From contig PCUU01000092.1 of assembly GCA_002786855.1 (NCBI GenBank), positions 1 through 32,417 on the forward strand: DNA of 32,417 nucleotides, given 5' to 3'. This DNA is from Cytophagales bacterium CG12_big_fil_rev_8_21_14_0_65_40_12 (lineage in GTDB: Bacteria > Bacteroidota > Bacteroidia > Cytophagales > Cyclobacteriaceae). A program made the position numbers and the translations under genes. Positions 15,263 to 21,832 of this stretch are shown one piece after another; the stretch's first letter is position 1; the number at the start of each line of letters is the position of its first letter. The notes below the pieces were generated by a model. It worked only from the letters and a program-made list of their open reading frames with translations, searched no databases and was not told the DNA's origin.

Positions 15263-15865
15263 CCGTTTGGTTTTTAAAATGTAAACAACAATCCACTTAC
15301 TTGTTGAAATTTGTGGAAAACATAAAAACTTAACGATAATTATCTGCTATTAATTTTATCATCTAATATAACTCCATTAAGATTAATTCGGTCACGCATT
15401 TAATCCGCACCAATTTGTTTTTCATGCTTACTCCTGATCTTTTCACCAAACGCTTTGACGATTACCTATACTTGAAGAAAAGATTAGGAGCTCGTAAAAC
15501 ATTAGGAGCTTTCGAATTTCATATATAAAAAATTGCTTTATACATCAAATTTAAAAATACCCCCCCTCAATATTTCTTAATTAAATTAAACTTCGTTACT
15601 ATTACGTCATAACTGATCATAAATATCAGATCATTTGCAAATGATAAACGTACTCTGTACACTTTCTTGAAAGGTGTTTGTCCCTTTGGATTATCTCAAA
15701 GCAATTGGAGTTACTCCTTAAGTCAGATTAGGAAGATTTTCAACCGATTATGCTATCATATGATGTTAGCATTCAAAGTTTAAACAGGTCATTAGATCAT
15801 ATATCTCTTATCCTATGTCTCTAATGAGTAATTCTATCTTTCATAAAAACTAAATTTATTTACGA
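15263..15865. other. AT-rich region without a convincing gene
   Basis: About 600 bases upstream of the peptide operon. It contains one 34-codon open frame (15424-15528, 'MLTPDLFTKRFDDYLYL...'), not recognised and possibly a remnant; a repeated 10-mer ATTAGGAGCT (15483-15492 and 15501-15510); a run of seven C (15560-15566); and two dyad-symmetric elements at 15613-15629 and 15630-15645. No exact TAnnTTTG box was found on the plus strand; near matches TATCTTTC (15835-15842) and TAAATTTA (15851-15858) precede the peptide gene. Confidence 0.6.
15630..15645. promoter_or_regulatory. 16-base perfect palindrome, possible operator
   Basis: ATCATTTGCAAATGAT is perfectly self-complementary. It directly follows a second dyad, CTGAT-N7-ATCAG (15613-15629). 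Both lie about 220 bases before the first gene of the island operon and could bind a dimeric regulator; this is inference from symmetry only. Confidence 0.3.
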
Positions 15866-16090
15866 ATGAAAAGAAAAATTAAATTTCTATCGATTATTGC
15901 CATCGTTATCTCTGGACTTAGCATACCTACTTTAGGTAATGCAGAATGTTGGAACACTGTATTTTCAGATGGCTCAATGCAAACAGTCTGCGAAGACGGT
16001 ACTGTGACCTCACATTCGACTTTACAGCCAAATGGCGGTTGTGCAGGTGCAGCTGAAGATTGTCACAACATGACCTTTTCAGAATGGTAA
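15866..16090 (+). CDS. Small secreted four-cysteine peptide
   Basis: A 74-residue precursor. Basic start 'MKRKIK', hydrophobic core (7-20) and a signal peptidase I site 'GNA|E' after residue 26 leave a mature peptide of about 48 residues with four cysteines (C28, C42, C59, C66), two tryptophans (W29, and W74 as the last residue) and an acidic net charge. The pattern is C-W-N-T...C-E-D-G-T...C...C. It could form two disulfide bonds. Small exported peptides (for example NVEALA-type) next to propeller-like lipoproteins are a known arrangement in Bacteroidota, but I cannot assign this one to a named family. It is first in the island operon; an intercistronic hairpin follows, which may raise its yield relative to the downstream genes. 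Function unknown. Confidence 0.75.
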   Translation: MKRKIKFLSIIAIVISGLSIPTLGNAECWNTVFSDGSMQTVCEDGTVTSHSTLQPNGGCAGAAEDCHNMTFSEW

Positions 16091-16103
16091 TAACGCTTTG
16101 CTA

Positions 16104-16136
16104 TTTTCTCTAGGGCTTATAAGACCCTAGGGGAAA
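16104..16136 (+). other. Intercistronic hairpin behind the peptide gene
   Basis: CTAGGG (16110-16115) pairs with CCCTAG (16125-16130), and flanking TTT/GAAA bases extend the stem imperfectly. No T-run follows, so it is more likely an RNA-stabilising or attenuating element than a full terminator. It sits in the 63-base gap before the DUF4221-type gene. Confidence 0.45.
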
Positions 16137-16153
16137 TAATTAAAAAAAATTCT

Positions 16154-17329
16154 ATGCGCTATTTTTATATATTATTCTTGCTCATTTGCCTCGTTGGAGT
16201 TTCGTGTAGTTCTAGCTCTAGCAATAATAAATTCGATTCAATTTATAGTTTTCAAAAGGTCGATAGCCTAACAATTGACTTGGACGAGAAAACATCTTTT
16301 GAATTTAGAAACATCCATTATTTCCAAAACGACTCATTGGAATGGCTGGTCACATTGAACGAAAATATCAATGGCTTAAACATTTACGACTTAAACTCTA
16401 GTCGTCTAGTAAGTCAATTCTCAGTCCCTAGATCAGGACCTCACTCAGTTCCTAGTTTAAATGGATTTACCATTATATCTCCAGATTCTATTTTTCTGTA
16501 CACTAAAATTAGTATTAGAAATATTGAAGTTGTGAATTATTTAGGTGATACTGTTGCAAATATAAGGGTATCTAACCCCTTGGACGTGGCAGAGCATGGG
16601 CAACCCATACTAAATCATGTATCGAATAACCCAGGCCCTACCATATTTCGTGACAATAAATTATATTTTTCAAAGTGGCCTCTCTTTGACTTTAGTATGG
16701 CGCAAAACATAACCAAAGAATATTCTCTTGAAGCCGTAGTTGATTTAAAGTCATTAAGAATAAGTGAAATGAACGTAAATTACCCCGAATGGGTGCAGTA
16801 TAAAGGATGGTATACAAGTTACCTACTAAATGGTAAAACCATGAATAGCCGTGGAGATTTTATTTACACTTTACAGGGAGATGACAGTATATCAGTTCAC
16901 TTTAACAACGGTGAAAAAAAGAGGTTTTATGCAGGACTGAGTAAAACGGGCTCAGAAAAAACACCAATAACAAAAAGAACTCAAAAAAATAGAGAAATTG
17001 AAGATGTTATGTCCACGACCATTTACTGGGGGATGTTATATGACAAGTATCGAGATCTTTATTACCGTATAGCTGACAATGCCATTCCATTTACTTCTGA
17101 ACACAGAAGTATCATGTCAGTCCTCGAAAAGCCTTTGAGCATTATTGTTTTGAATAATGAATTTAGCAAAGTTGGAGAGTACGATCTACCCAAAAACATA
17201 TATTATTTCTATGGCATTTTTATTGGAGAAAATGGGCTTTATATCCCTAGACTTAATTCCAAATACGCAGGTTTCTCAGAAGATTTGGTAACCTTCTCAA
17301 TCTATAAGCCTTATAAAAATGACAACTAA
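16154..17329 (+). CDS. DUF4221-type lipoprotein
   Basis: A 391-residue lipoprotein: signal 'MRYFYILFLLICLVGVSC' with lipid-attachment C18, then a serine-rich tether. The rest is rich in short beta strands with the rhythm of a beta-propeller ('LVTLNENINGLNIYDLNSSRLVSQF', 'FTIISPDSIFLYT', 'DYRI...' style turns), and the C-terminal third has 'YDKYRDLYYRIADN', a pattern typical of DUF4221. These proteins are frequent in Bacteroidota and lie next to small exported peptides and other propeller lipoproteins; no biochemical function is known. It overlaps the next gene by 11 bases, implying coupled translation. Lipid-anchored, probably in the outer membrane. Confidence 0.72.
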   Translation: MRYFYILFLLICLVGVSCSSSSSNNKFDSIYSFQKVDSLTIDLDEKTSFEFRNIHYFQNDSLEWLVTLNENINGLNIYDLNSSRLVSQFSVPRSGPHSVPSLNGFTIISPDSIFLYTKISIRNIEVVNYLGDTVANIRVSNPLDVAEHGQPILNHVSNNPGPTIFRDNKLYFSKWPLFDFSMAQNITKEYSLEAVVDLKSLRISEMNVNYPEWVQYKGWYTSYLLNGKTMNSRGDFIYTLQGDDSISVHFNNGEKKRFYAGLSKTGSEKTPITKRTQKNREIEDVMSTTIYWGMLYDKYRDLYYRIADNAIPFTSEHRSIMSVLEKPLSIIVLNNEFSKVGEYDLPKNIYYFYGIFIGENGLYIPRLNSKYAGFSEDLVTFSIYKPYKNDN

Positions 17330-17762
17330 GTTTAAACTTTTAGCTCTGGTCATTATTGCCTACGGTCTTCTAGGATGTACTCAAAATGAAGAGGAAAAGT
17401 TAGAATCATATTTTCAAGAGCTAGGGAGAAGCATAAGTTCCTATAAGTATGTGGCAATAATCAATGTAGATGCTTGCTCCTCTTGTTCAAACATAGTGAT
17501 GGACTTCTTGGCCATAAATTCCGATAATAAAGATTTACTGGTTATACTATCGTCCATTTCTTTAAAAAAAGCAGGTCTTATGATCGAGGGATATTCTGGT
17601 AAGACAGTAATATTAATAGATAGTAACCAATTAGCGCTAAAAAAATATCATTTGATTCAACTAAAACCTGTTATTTATGCTGTTCATGAAAATTTCTTGT
17701 CCCAAGAGGTTACCTTATCGGATCTTGGCCAACTTTGGGTGGAAAAATATTTCGATAAATAA
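17319..17762 (+). CDS. Thioredoxin-like lipoprotein with CxxC motif
   Basis: A 147-residue lipoprotein. Lipobox 'YGLLGC' with C20, then a helix-prone linker and a small alpha/beta domain: strand 'YVAIINVDAC', the redox-type motif C53-S-S-C56 at the start of a helix ('CSNIVMDFLAI'), and a later 'LKPVIYAV' where P117 fits the cis-proline loop of thioredoxin folds. At about 125 residues the mature part is compact. A role in making, breaking or carrying disulfides of the neighbouring four-cysteine peptide is an inference from the context. It starts inside the end of the DUF4221-type gene (11-base overlap), and its 3' end overlaps the possible start region of the next gene. Confidence 0.68.
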   Translation: MTTKFKLLALVIIAYGLLGCTQNEEEKLESYFQELGRSISSYKYVAIINVDACSSCSNIVMDFLAINSDNKDLLVILSSISLKKAGLMIEGYSGKTVILIDSNQLALKKYHLIQLKPVIYAVHENFLSQEVTLSDLGQLWVEKYFDK

Positions 17763-18804
17763 GGGGTTATTTTCTATCTATCTTCTTGCCTTATTTTGCA
17801 CTATGGCTTGCACTTCTGACAAAAGAAATGCTAAATCCACCAAATTTCAAAAGATAGTGGCTAAACCAACTGTGTTGAGAGAAATCAAGATAGACTATGA
17901 GCGACACTTCAATGTCAACAAACTAATTATTGAAGATGACCTACTTTATATCTTACAACCATTTATGGGCAAAGCTACCATTATCTCGTTATCCGATGGT
18001 AGAATAATAAATGAGATAGCCCTTAGAAAGACTGAACCTAAGGGAAATGAAATTTATTTAAAAGGTGGAATCGCAATTGATATAAAAACGGATAAGAATA
18101 AACACTATGTCTTGGAAACAGGTACTCCAAAAATACTTGAGTATAATTCTAGTTGGGATTTGATCAATACTCACCACCTTAGTATTGATTATTTTGTATA
18201 CGGCCCTCCTGGTATTTTCGAACTAATTGATGGTGAATTGATTATCTCTACTATAGATGACTTTCAAGGTAGGATTACCTATGGTAAGCGATCATTGAAA
18301 GCCGATGATCCACTGCTGATATCATACAACCTGAAAGAAATGGAATTGAAAGAGGTTATCAATGCAAAAACCTTTCTACAAGGCGCTGAAACGGACTCAA
18401 TCCCCTTCTTCAGCATGACCACTTATGACGGAGAGTTTTACTTTACCTCAAAATATGACGCTTCACTGCACAAGTTCAGCAAAAACGGCAAGTATATTTC
18501 AAAGGACAAGTCTTATGCAAACTATATTGGCTTTAAAGAAGGTATAGCGAATTCAAATAGAGACCTTGGAATCTTCGATGTTTTTATTGATTCGAAAAAT
18601 TTGACCTATTTTATTGAGAGAGAGGCTACCGATAATGAACTTTCGAAATTTGAGGTAGTTTCCTTTGACCTTCAAAAAGAGACTTATTGGGAGTTTGAAC
18701 TTGACAAAAACAATGTTTTGCTTTCTTTTAAAAATGATCAGCTGCATTACCTCAAACAAACGGATGAAGGAAACACCATCGTTACCTTAAAATTCGTGCA
18801 TTAG
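17725..18804 (+). CDS. Propeller-like lipoprotein (6-bladed type)
   Basis: A lipoprotein of about 359 residues from the proposed TTG start. A hydrophobic segment 'GLFSIYLLALFCTMAC' leads to the lipid-attachment cysteine (codon 17809-17811). The start is uncertain: in-frame ATGs at 17677 and 17686 would put 42-45 residues before that cysteine, far too many for a lipoprotein signal, so I prefer TTG at 17725, which gives 'ANFGWKNISINKG' ahead of the hydrophobic core. The mature part shows repeated beta-strand units ('LIIEDDLLYILQPF', 'GIAIDIKTDKNKHYVLE', 'IFELIDGELIISTID', 'DVFIDSKNLTYFIE') as in 6-bladed beta-propeller/TolB-like lipoproteins of Bacteroidota. It is last in the island operon and ends 43 bases before terminator B. 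No enzymatic motif seen. Confidence 0.65.
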   Translation: MANFGWKNISINKGLFSIYLLALFCTMACTSDKRNAKSTKFQKIVAKPTVLREIKIDYERHFNVNKLIIEDDLLYILQPFMGKATIISLSDGRIINEIALRKTEPKGNEIYLKGGIAIDIKTDKNKHYVLETGTPKILEYNSSWDLINTHHLSIDYFVYGPPGIFELIDGELIISTIDDFQGRITYGKRSLKADDPLLISYNLKEMELKEVINAKTFLQGAETDSIPFFSMTTYDGEFYFTSKYDASLHKFSKNGKYISKDKSYANYIGFKEGIANSNRDLGIFDVFIDSKNLTYFIEREATDNELSKFEVVSFDLQKETYWEFELDKNNVLLSFKNDQLHYLKQTDEGNTIVTLKFVH

Positions 18805-18847
18805 TTATTCTTACCAGTCTGGTTATTGATATCAATACAAATAATCG

Positions 18848-18884
18848 AAAAAGGCCGATTCAGATGATCTGAATCGGCCTTTTT
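18848..18884. terminator. Terminator B (bidirectional hairpin)
   Basis: Perfect inverted repeat with 18-base arms (18848-18865 and 18867-18884) around one central base, A-run at the left and T-run at the right. It ends both the island operon and pgk. It is a near copy of terminator A. Confidence 0.92.
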
Positions 18885-19084
18885 TATTGAACAGGGTTTA
18901 TCAAATTAACCCAAAGCAACTACTCCAGGCAATTCTCTTCCTTCCATATATTCTAAAAGTGCACCACCACCAGTTGAAACATAAGAAACATCATCACCAT
19001 GTCCCATTGAGTTAACTGCTGCTGCTGAATCACCTCCTCCAATTAATGAAAAGGCACCTCCTTTTGTGGCTTCGACAATAGCTT
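18848..19084. repeat. Right direct repeat (terminator plus 3' end of intact pgk)
   Basis: Counterpart of 15012-15248. Together the two repeats bracket the accessory island in direct orientation. Confidence 0.9.
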
Positions 19085-20090
19085 CCGCTACAACCTTAGT
19101 TCCGTTAGCAAAATTCGACATCTCGAAAACGCCCATCGGTCCATTCCACAAAATGGTTTTAGATTCTTTTATAGTTCTTGCAAATACTTCAGCAGCTTGG
19201 GGTCCAATATCTAAACCCATCCATCCATCTGCAATGGCATTGTTCATACTAATTTCTGTATTTGCGTCATTACTGAAAGCATCTGCCACCACGGAATCAA
19301 TAGGCAGCATCAAGTTGACGCCCAAAGTCTTAGCTTTCTTTATCAAATGAATGGCCAAGTCTAGTTTATCTGCCTCTACTAGTGAATTACCAATACTACC
19401 ACCCATTGCTTTAAAGAAAGTGTATGACATCCCTCCACCAATGATCAGGTTATCAACCTTGTCTAAAAGACGCTCAATGATTAATATTTTATCTGAAATT
19501 TTAGCACCTCCCATAATGGCAGTGTAAGGCTTTTCAGATTTATCTAATACTTTTTGGGCATTATCTAGTTCCGCTTGCATTACATAACCACAACCTTTCT
19601 GATCGAAAAATTGAGCGATGACAGAAGTTGAAGCATGGGCTCTATGAGCTGTGCCGAAGGCATCATTAATGTAAATATCACCATGCTCTGCTAAGGATTT
19701 GGCGAAATCAACATCTCCTTCAGTCTCTTCATTGTAAAATCTTAAGTTTTCTAGCAAAAGGATTTGGCCAGGTTTTAAATTAGCAGATTGCTCTTTGGCT
19801 TCATCGCCAATGCAGTCTGTTCCAAACAAGACTTGAGTATTAAAAACATCGCTCAAATGTTTCACTAAAGGTCTTAATGAATTCTTTGTATCAGGACCTC
19901 CTTTTGGTCTACCCAAATGCGACATAAGTACTACTGAACCTCCATGGTTCAAAATGTAATTGATTGTAGGCACAGCCGCCTTGATTCTTGTGTCGTCAGT
20001 TATTTCAAAATTATCATTCAGAGGTACGTTAAAATCTACCCTGATAAGGGCGCGCTTACCTTCAAAATTGAAATCGGTAATATTCTTCAT
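18906..20090 (-). CDS. pgk: Phosphoglycerate kinase
   Basis: A complete 394-residue glycolytic enzyme that transfers phosphate between 1,3-bisphosphoglycerate and ADP. Diagnostic segments: 'RVDFNVPLN' (17-25), 'SHLGRPKG' (57-64), 'AHRAHAS' and '[10 protein letters not shown]' in the middle, 'WNGPMGVFE' and 'GGGDSAAAV' in the nucleotide-binding half, ending in 'ELPGVVALG'. It is the last gene of the minus-strand TPR-sua5-pgk unit, 12 bases after sua5. A second, truncated copy of its last 58 codons lies at 15070-15246. The intact copy uses more A/T-ending codons than the remnant in the shared part, so at least its 3' section may be the newcomer. Confidence 0.98.
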   Translation of the reverse strand: MKNITDFNFEGKRALIRVDFNVPLNDNFEITDDTRIKAAVPTINYILNHGGSVVLMSHLGRPKGGPDTKNSLRPLVKHLSDVFNTQVLFGTDCIGDEAKEQSANLKPGQILLLENLRFYNEETEGDVDFAKSLAEHGDIYINDAFGTAHRAHASTSVIAQFFDQKGCGYVMQAELDNAQKVLDKSEKPYTAIMGGAKISDKILIIERLLDKVDNLIIGGGMSYTFFKAMGGSIGNSLVEADKLDLAIHLIKKAKTLGVNLMLPIDSVVADAFSNDANTEISMNNAIADGWMGLDIGPQAAEVFARTIKESKTILWNGPMGVFEMSNFANGTKVVAEAIVEATKGGAFSLIGGGDSAAAVNSMGHGDDVSYVSTGGGALLEYMEGRELPGVVALG

Positions 20091-20102
20091 AGTAGCATTA
20101 TT

Positions 20103-21062
20103 TTATTTGGCCGAAGCCCGTTTTAATCTATCATTAATCGCCCTTCCTAATCCAAGGTCTGGCACAAAATTGATAACTATAGTGTGAAGATGAGGAATTT
20201 GATCTAATGCTCGTAAGCTTGTAAATAAATTTTTAGCGGCTTCATTCAAATCTTCATTTTGGGATAACAAATATTGATCGTTAAGATCAAATCGCAGATC
20301 AAAATCGGAAAAACCTAGATAACCAAAGCCATGAGTATTAGCAGGCGCTAAACTTTCAAATTCATCAATGGTAATAATATTTTTAGAGGGAGCGTAATGA
20401 CTCTTTAACATCCCCGGTGCCTGAGGTTGGGAACTAGAATGGGCGTTAACAATAACCTTCCCTACTACCTCTTCTATATCTTCTACAGAAATTCCACCTA
20501 ACCTAAGCACTGTTGGCAAGTCTTCCTCAAAACTGACAATCGTAGACTCTAATCCGACACTGCATTCACCACCATCTAGAATATAATCAATTTGATCGCC
20601 CAATTGATCTTGTACATGCTGTGCTGTAGTTGGGCTGATATATCCAAAAGGATTAGCGCTTGGAGCTGCCAAAGGGTATGACAATATGCTCAAAAGCTTT
20701 CTTGCTAATTCATGCTGAGGCATTCGAATTGCAACTGTATCTAATCCAGAAGTGACCAAATCTGGGATTATCTCTTTTCTTTTTAAAAGTACAGTGAGTG
20801 GACCTGGCCAAAAAGCGCTCATTAATTTTTGAGCAAGTTCAGAAACCGGCTCAACTAACTCTTCCAGTCGATCAAGACTATGAATATGAACGATTAGTGG
20901 ATCAAAAGTAGGACGGTTTTTAGCTTCAAAAATCTTAGCAACCACCTTCGCATCGGTAGCATTGCCAGCCAAACCATAGACCGTCTCGGTTGGAATAGCG
21001 ACTAACTTACCCTCGTCCAGTAATTGTTTTGCTTTGGCAATATCGTCACCAATAATTGCCAC
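20103..21062 (-). CDS. L-threonylcarbamoyladenylate synthase (Sua5/YrdC)
   Basis: A 319-residue two-domain Sua5-type enzyme that makes threonylcarbamoyl-AMP from threonine, bicarbonate and ATP for tRNA t6A. The YrdC domain (about 1-200) has 'IPTETVYGLAGNATD' (21-35), 'RPTFDPLIVHI', 'LVTSGLDTVAIRMP', 'PSANPFGYISPTTAQHV' and 'ESTIVSF'. 'APGMLKSHYAPS' opens the linker and C-terminal Sua5 domain. The start is GTG (21062-21060), overlapping the TAG of the upstream TPR gene by one base (TAGTG); the resulting 'MAIIGDDIAKAKQLL' beginning is normal for the family. Together with tsaE at 7325-7759 it accounts for two of the four bacterial t6A enzymes. Confidence 0.95.
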   Translation of the reverse strand: MAIIGDDIAKAKQLLDEGKLVAIPTETVYGLAGNATDAKVVAKIFEAKNRPTFDPLIVHIHSLDRLEELVEPVSELAQKLMSAFWPGPLTVLLKRKEIIPDLVTSGLDTVAIRMPQHELARKLLSILSYPLAAPSANPFGYISPTTAQHVQDQLGDQIDYILDGGECSVGLESTIVSFEEDLPTVLRLGGISVEDIEEVVGKVIVNAHSSSQPQAPGMLKSHYAPSKNIITIDEFESLAPANTHGFGYLGFSDFDLRFDLNDQYLLSQNEDLNEAAKNLFTSLRALDQIPHLHTIVINFVPDLGLGRAINDRLKRASAK

Positions 21063-21778
21063 TATTGAACACAGTTTTGTGCTATGGCATCACTAGCGCC
21101 TTCAAAAGCCAATGACTCTGCGCTTGCCAGATACTGACATCCTTGAGTACGATTATCTCTAGCCAGCTCTGCGAGCCCTAACCAATAATAGGCTTCTGCA
21201 TATTCAGCATTGATCTCTATTGCCTTTTTTAAATCGAAAATTGCATCATCGGGATTATTGATTCGAAGTTCTGCCTTTCCTTTATTTAAGAAGATGAGTG
21301 CATTCTGCGGTTCAATCCTCAATGCAAATTCAAAATCGAAAAGGGCACGATCAAATTCTCCGTACTTAAACAAAATTGCACCGCGGTTGATGTATAAATC
21401 CGCCACATTCGGCTGCAAGGCTATGGCACGATCTAAATCAACCATTGCTCCGTTGTCGTTAGCGAGCATTCGCAGTGTATTTGAGCGATTATAAAAAGCA
21501 CGATAGTCTGTACTATCAACATTTATCGCCTGATCGAAAGTCAAAACCGACTCTTCAAGTTGGCCTATCCTTAACAAAGCCACTCCTTTGGCATTAAGTG
21601 CTGTATAGTTGTTGGGGTTTTTAGAAAGCGCTTTATTAAAGCTTTTGATGGCTTCTGCATACGACTCGGTTGCCATTAAATTTCTTCCTTCTTCTACCAG
21701 TTCAGTCTCATTTTTGCCACATGAACTGATTGTGAAGGTAAAAATCACAAACAGAATAATTTTTGAAAGCGCTTTCAT
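21062..21778 (-). CDS. TPR-repeat lipoprotein
   Basis: A lipoprotein of 238 residues from the chosen start. Signal 'MKALSKIILFVIFTFTISSC' with lipid-attachment C20, then tandem tetratricopeptide repeats, at least five, visible as 34-residue units ('AIKSFNKALSKNPNNYTALNAKG', 'SVLTFDQAINVDSTDYRAFYNRS', 'AMVDLDRAIALQPNVADLYINRG', 'ALFDFEFALRIEPQNALIFLNKG', 'AIFDLKKAIEINAEYAEAYYWLG'). TPRs bind protein partners; no specific partner is evident. An ATG 9 bases further upstream (21787) is possible, but the promoter at 21796-21803 predicts a transcript starting near 21790, which would leave almost no leader there; ATG at 21778 also gives the typical basic lipoprotein start. First gene of the TPR-sua5-pgk unit. 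Confidence 0.88.
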   Translation of the reverse strand: MKALSKIILFVIFTFTISSCGKNETELVEEGRNLMATESYAEAIKSFNKALSKNPNNYTALNAKGVALLRIGQLEESVLTFDQAINVDSTDYRAFYNRSNTLRMLANDNGAMVDLDRAIALQPNVADLYINRGAILFKYGEFDRALFDFEFALRIEPQNALIFLNKGKAELRINNPDDAIFDLKKAIEINAEYAEAYYWLGLAELARDNRTQGCQYLASAESLAFEGASDAIAQNCVQ

Positions 21779-21795
21779 TTCGATCATTTAGGCCG

Positions 21796-21803
21796 CAAAG
21801 ATA
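21796..21803 (-). promoter_or_regulatory. -7 box of the TPR-sua5-pgk operon
   Basis: On the minus strand TATCTTTG is an exact TAnnTTTG match; 19 bases upstream of it is TTTC, one mismatch from the -33 TTTG. Transcription would begin near 21790, 10-12 bases before the ATG at 21778. Confidence 0.55.
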
Positions 21804-21806
21804 AGC

Positions 21807-21825
21807 TTCACTTTGAGTAAGTGAA
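21807..21825 (-). terminator. Weak hairpin behind the Asp-box protein gene
   Basis: 7-base arms (21807-21813 and 21819-21825) with a 5-base loop, just downstream of the stop at 21833. No strong T-run follows, so termination may be partial; the hairpin also lies within the -33/-7 spacer of the next operon's promoter. Confidence 0.35.
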
Positions 21826-21832
21826 AGTATTA

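Larger units (their letters stand above)
15249..18847. other. Small accessory island inserted at pgk
   Basis: A segment of about 3.6 kb lying between the truncated and intact copies of the pgk 3' end. It holds an AT-rich non-coding part and a four-gene plus-strand operon for exported proteins. No integrase, transposase, tRNA or toxin-antitoxin pair is visible. The base composition looks lower in G+C than the flanking housekeeping genes (for example 17 of 60 in 16201-16260). The likely mechanism is homologous recombination through pgk with DNA from a related bacterium, or integration of a circle carrying a pgk fragment. Confidence 0.7.

Noticed and set aside
15424..15528. 34-codon plus-strand open frame in the AT-rich island leader
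   Set aside because: Too short, no recognised motif, no signal peptide and no promoter match; mentioned only as a possible remnant.
15560..15566. Run of seven C as a possible phase-variation tract
   Set aside because: It is not inside a reading frame or at a convincing promoter spacer, so there is nothing obvious for it to switch.
15249..18847. Classical transposon or integrative element explanation for the island
   Set aside because: No transposase, integrase, terminal inverted repeats or tRNA target was found; the flanking repeats are diverged housekeeping DNA, which fits homologous exchange better.
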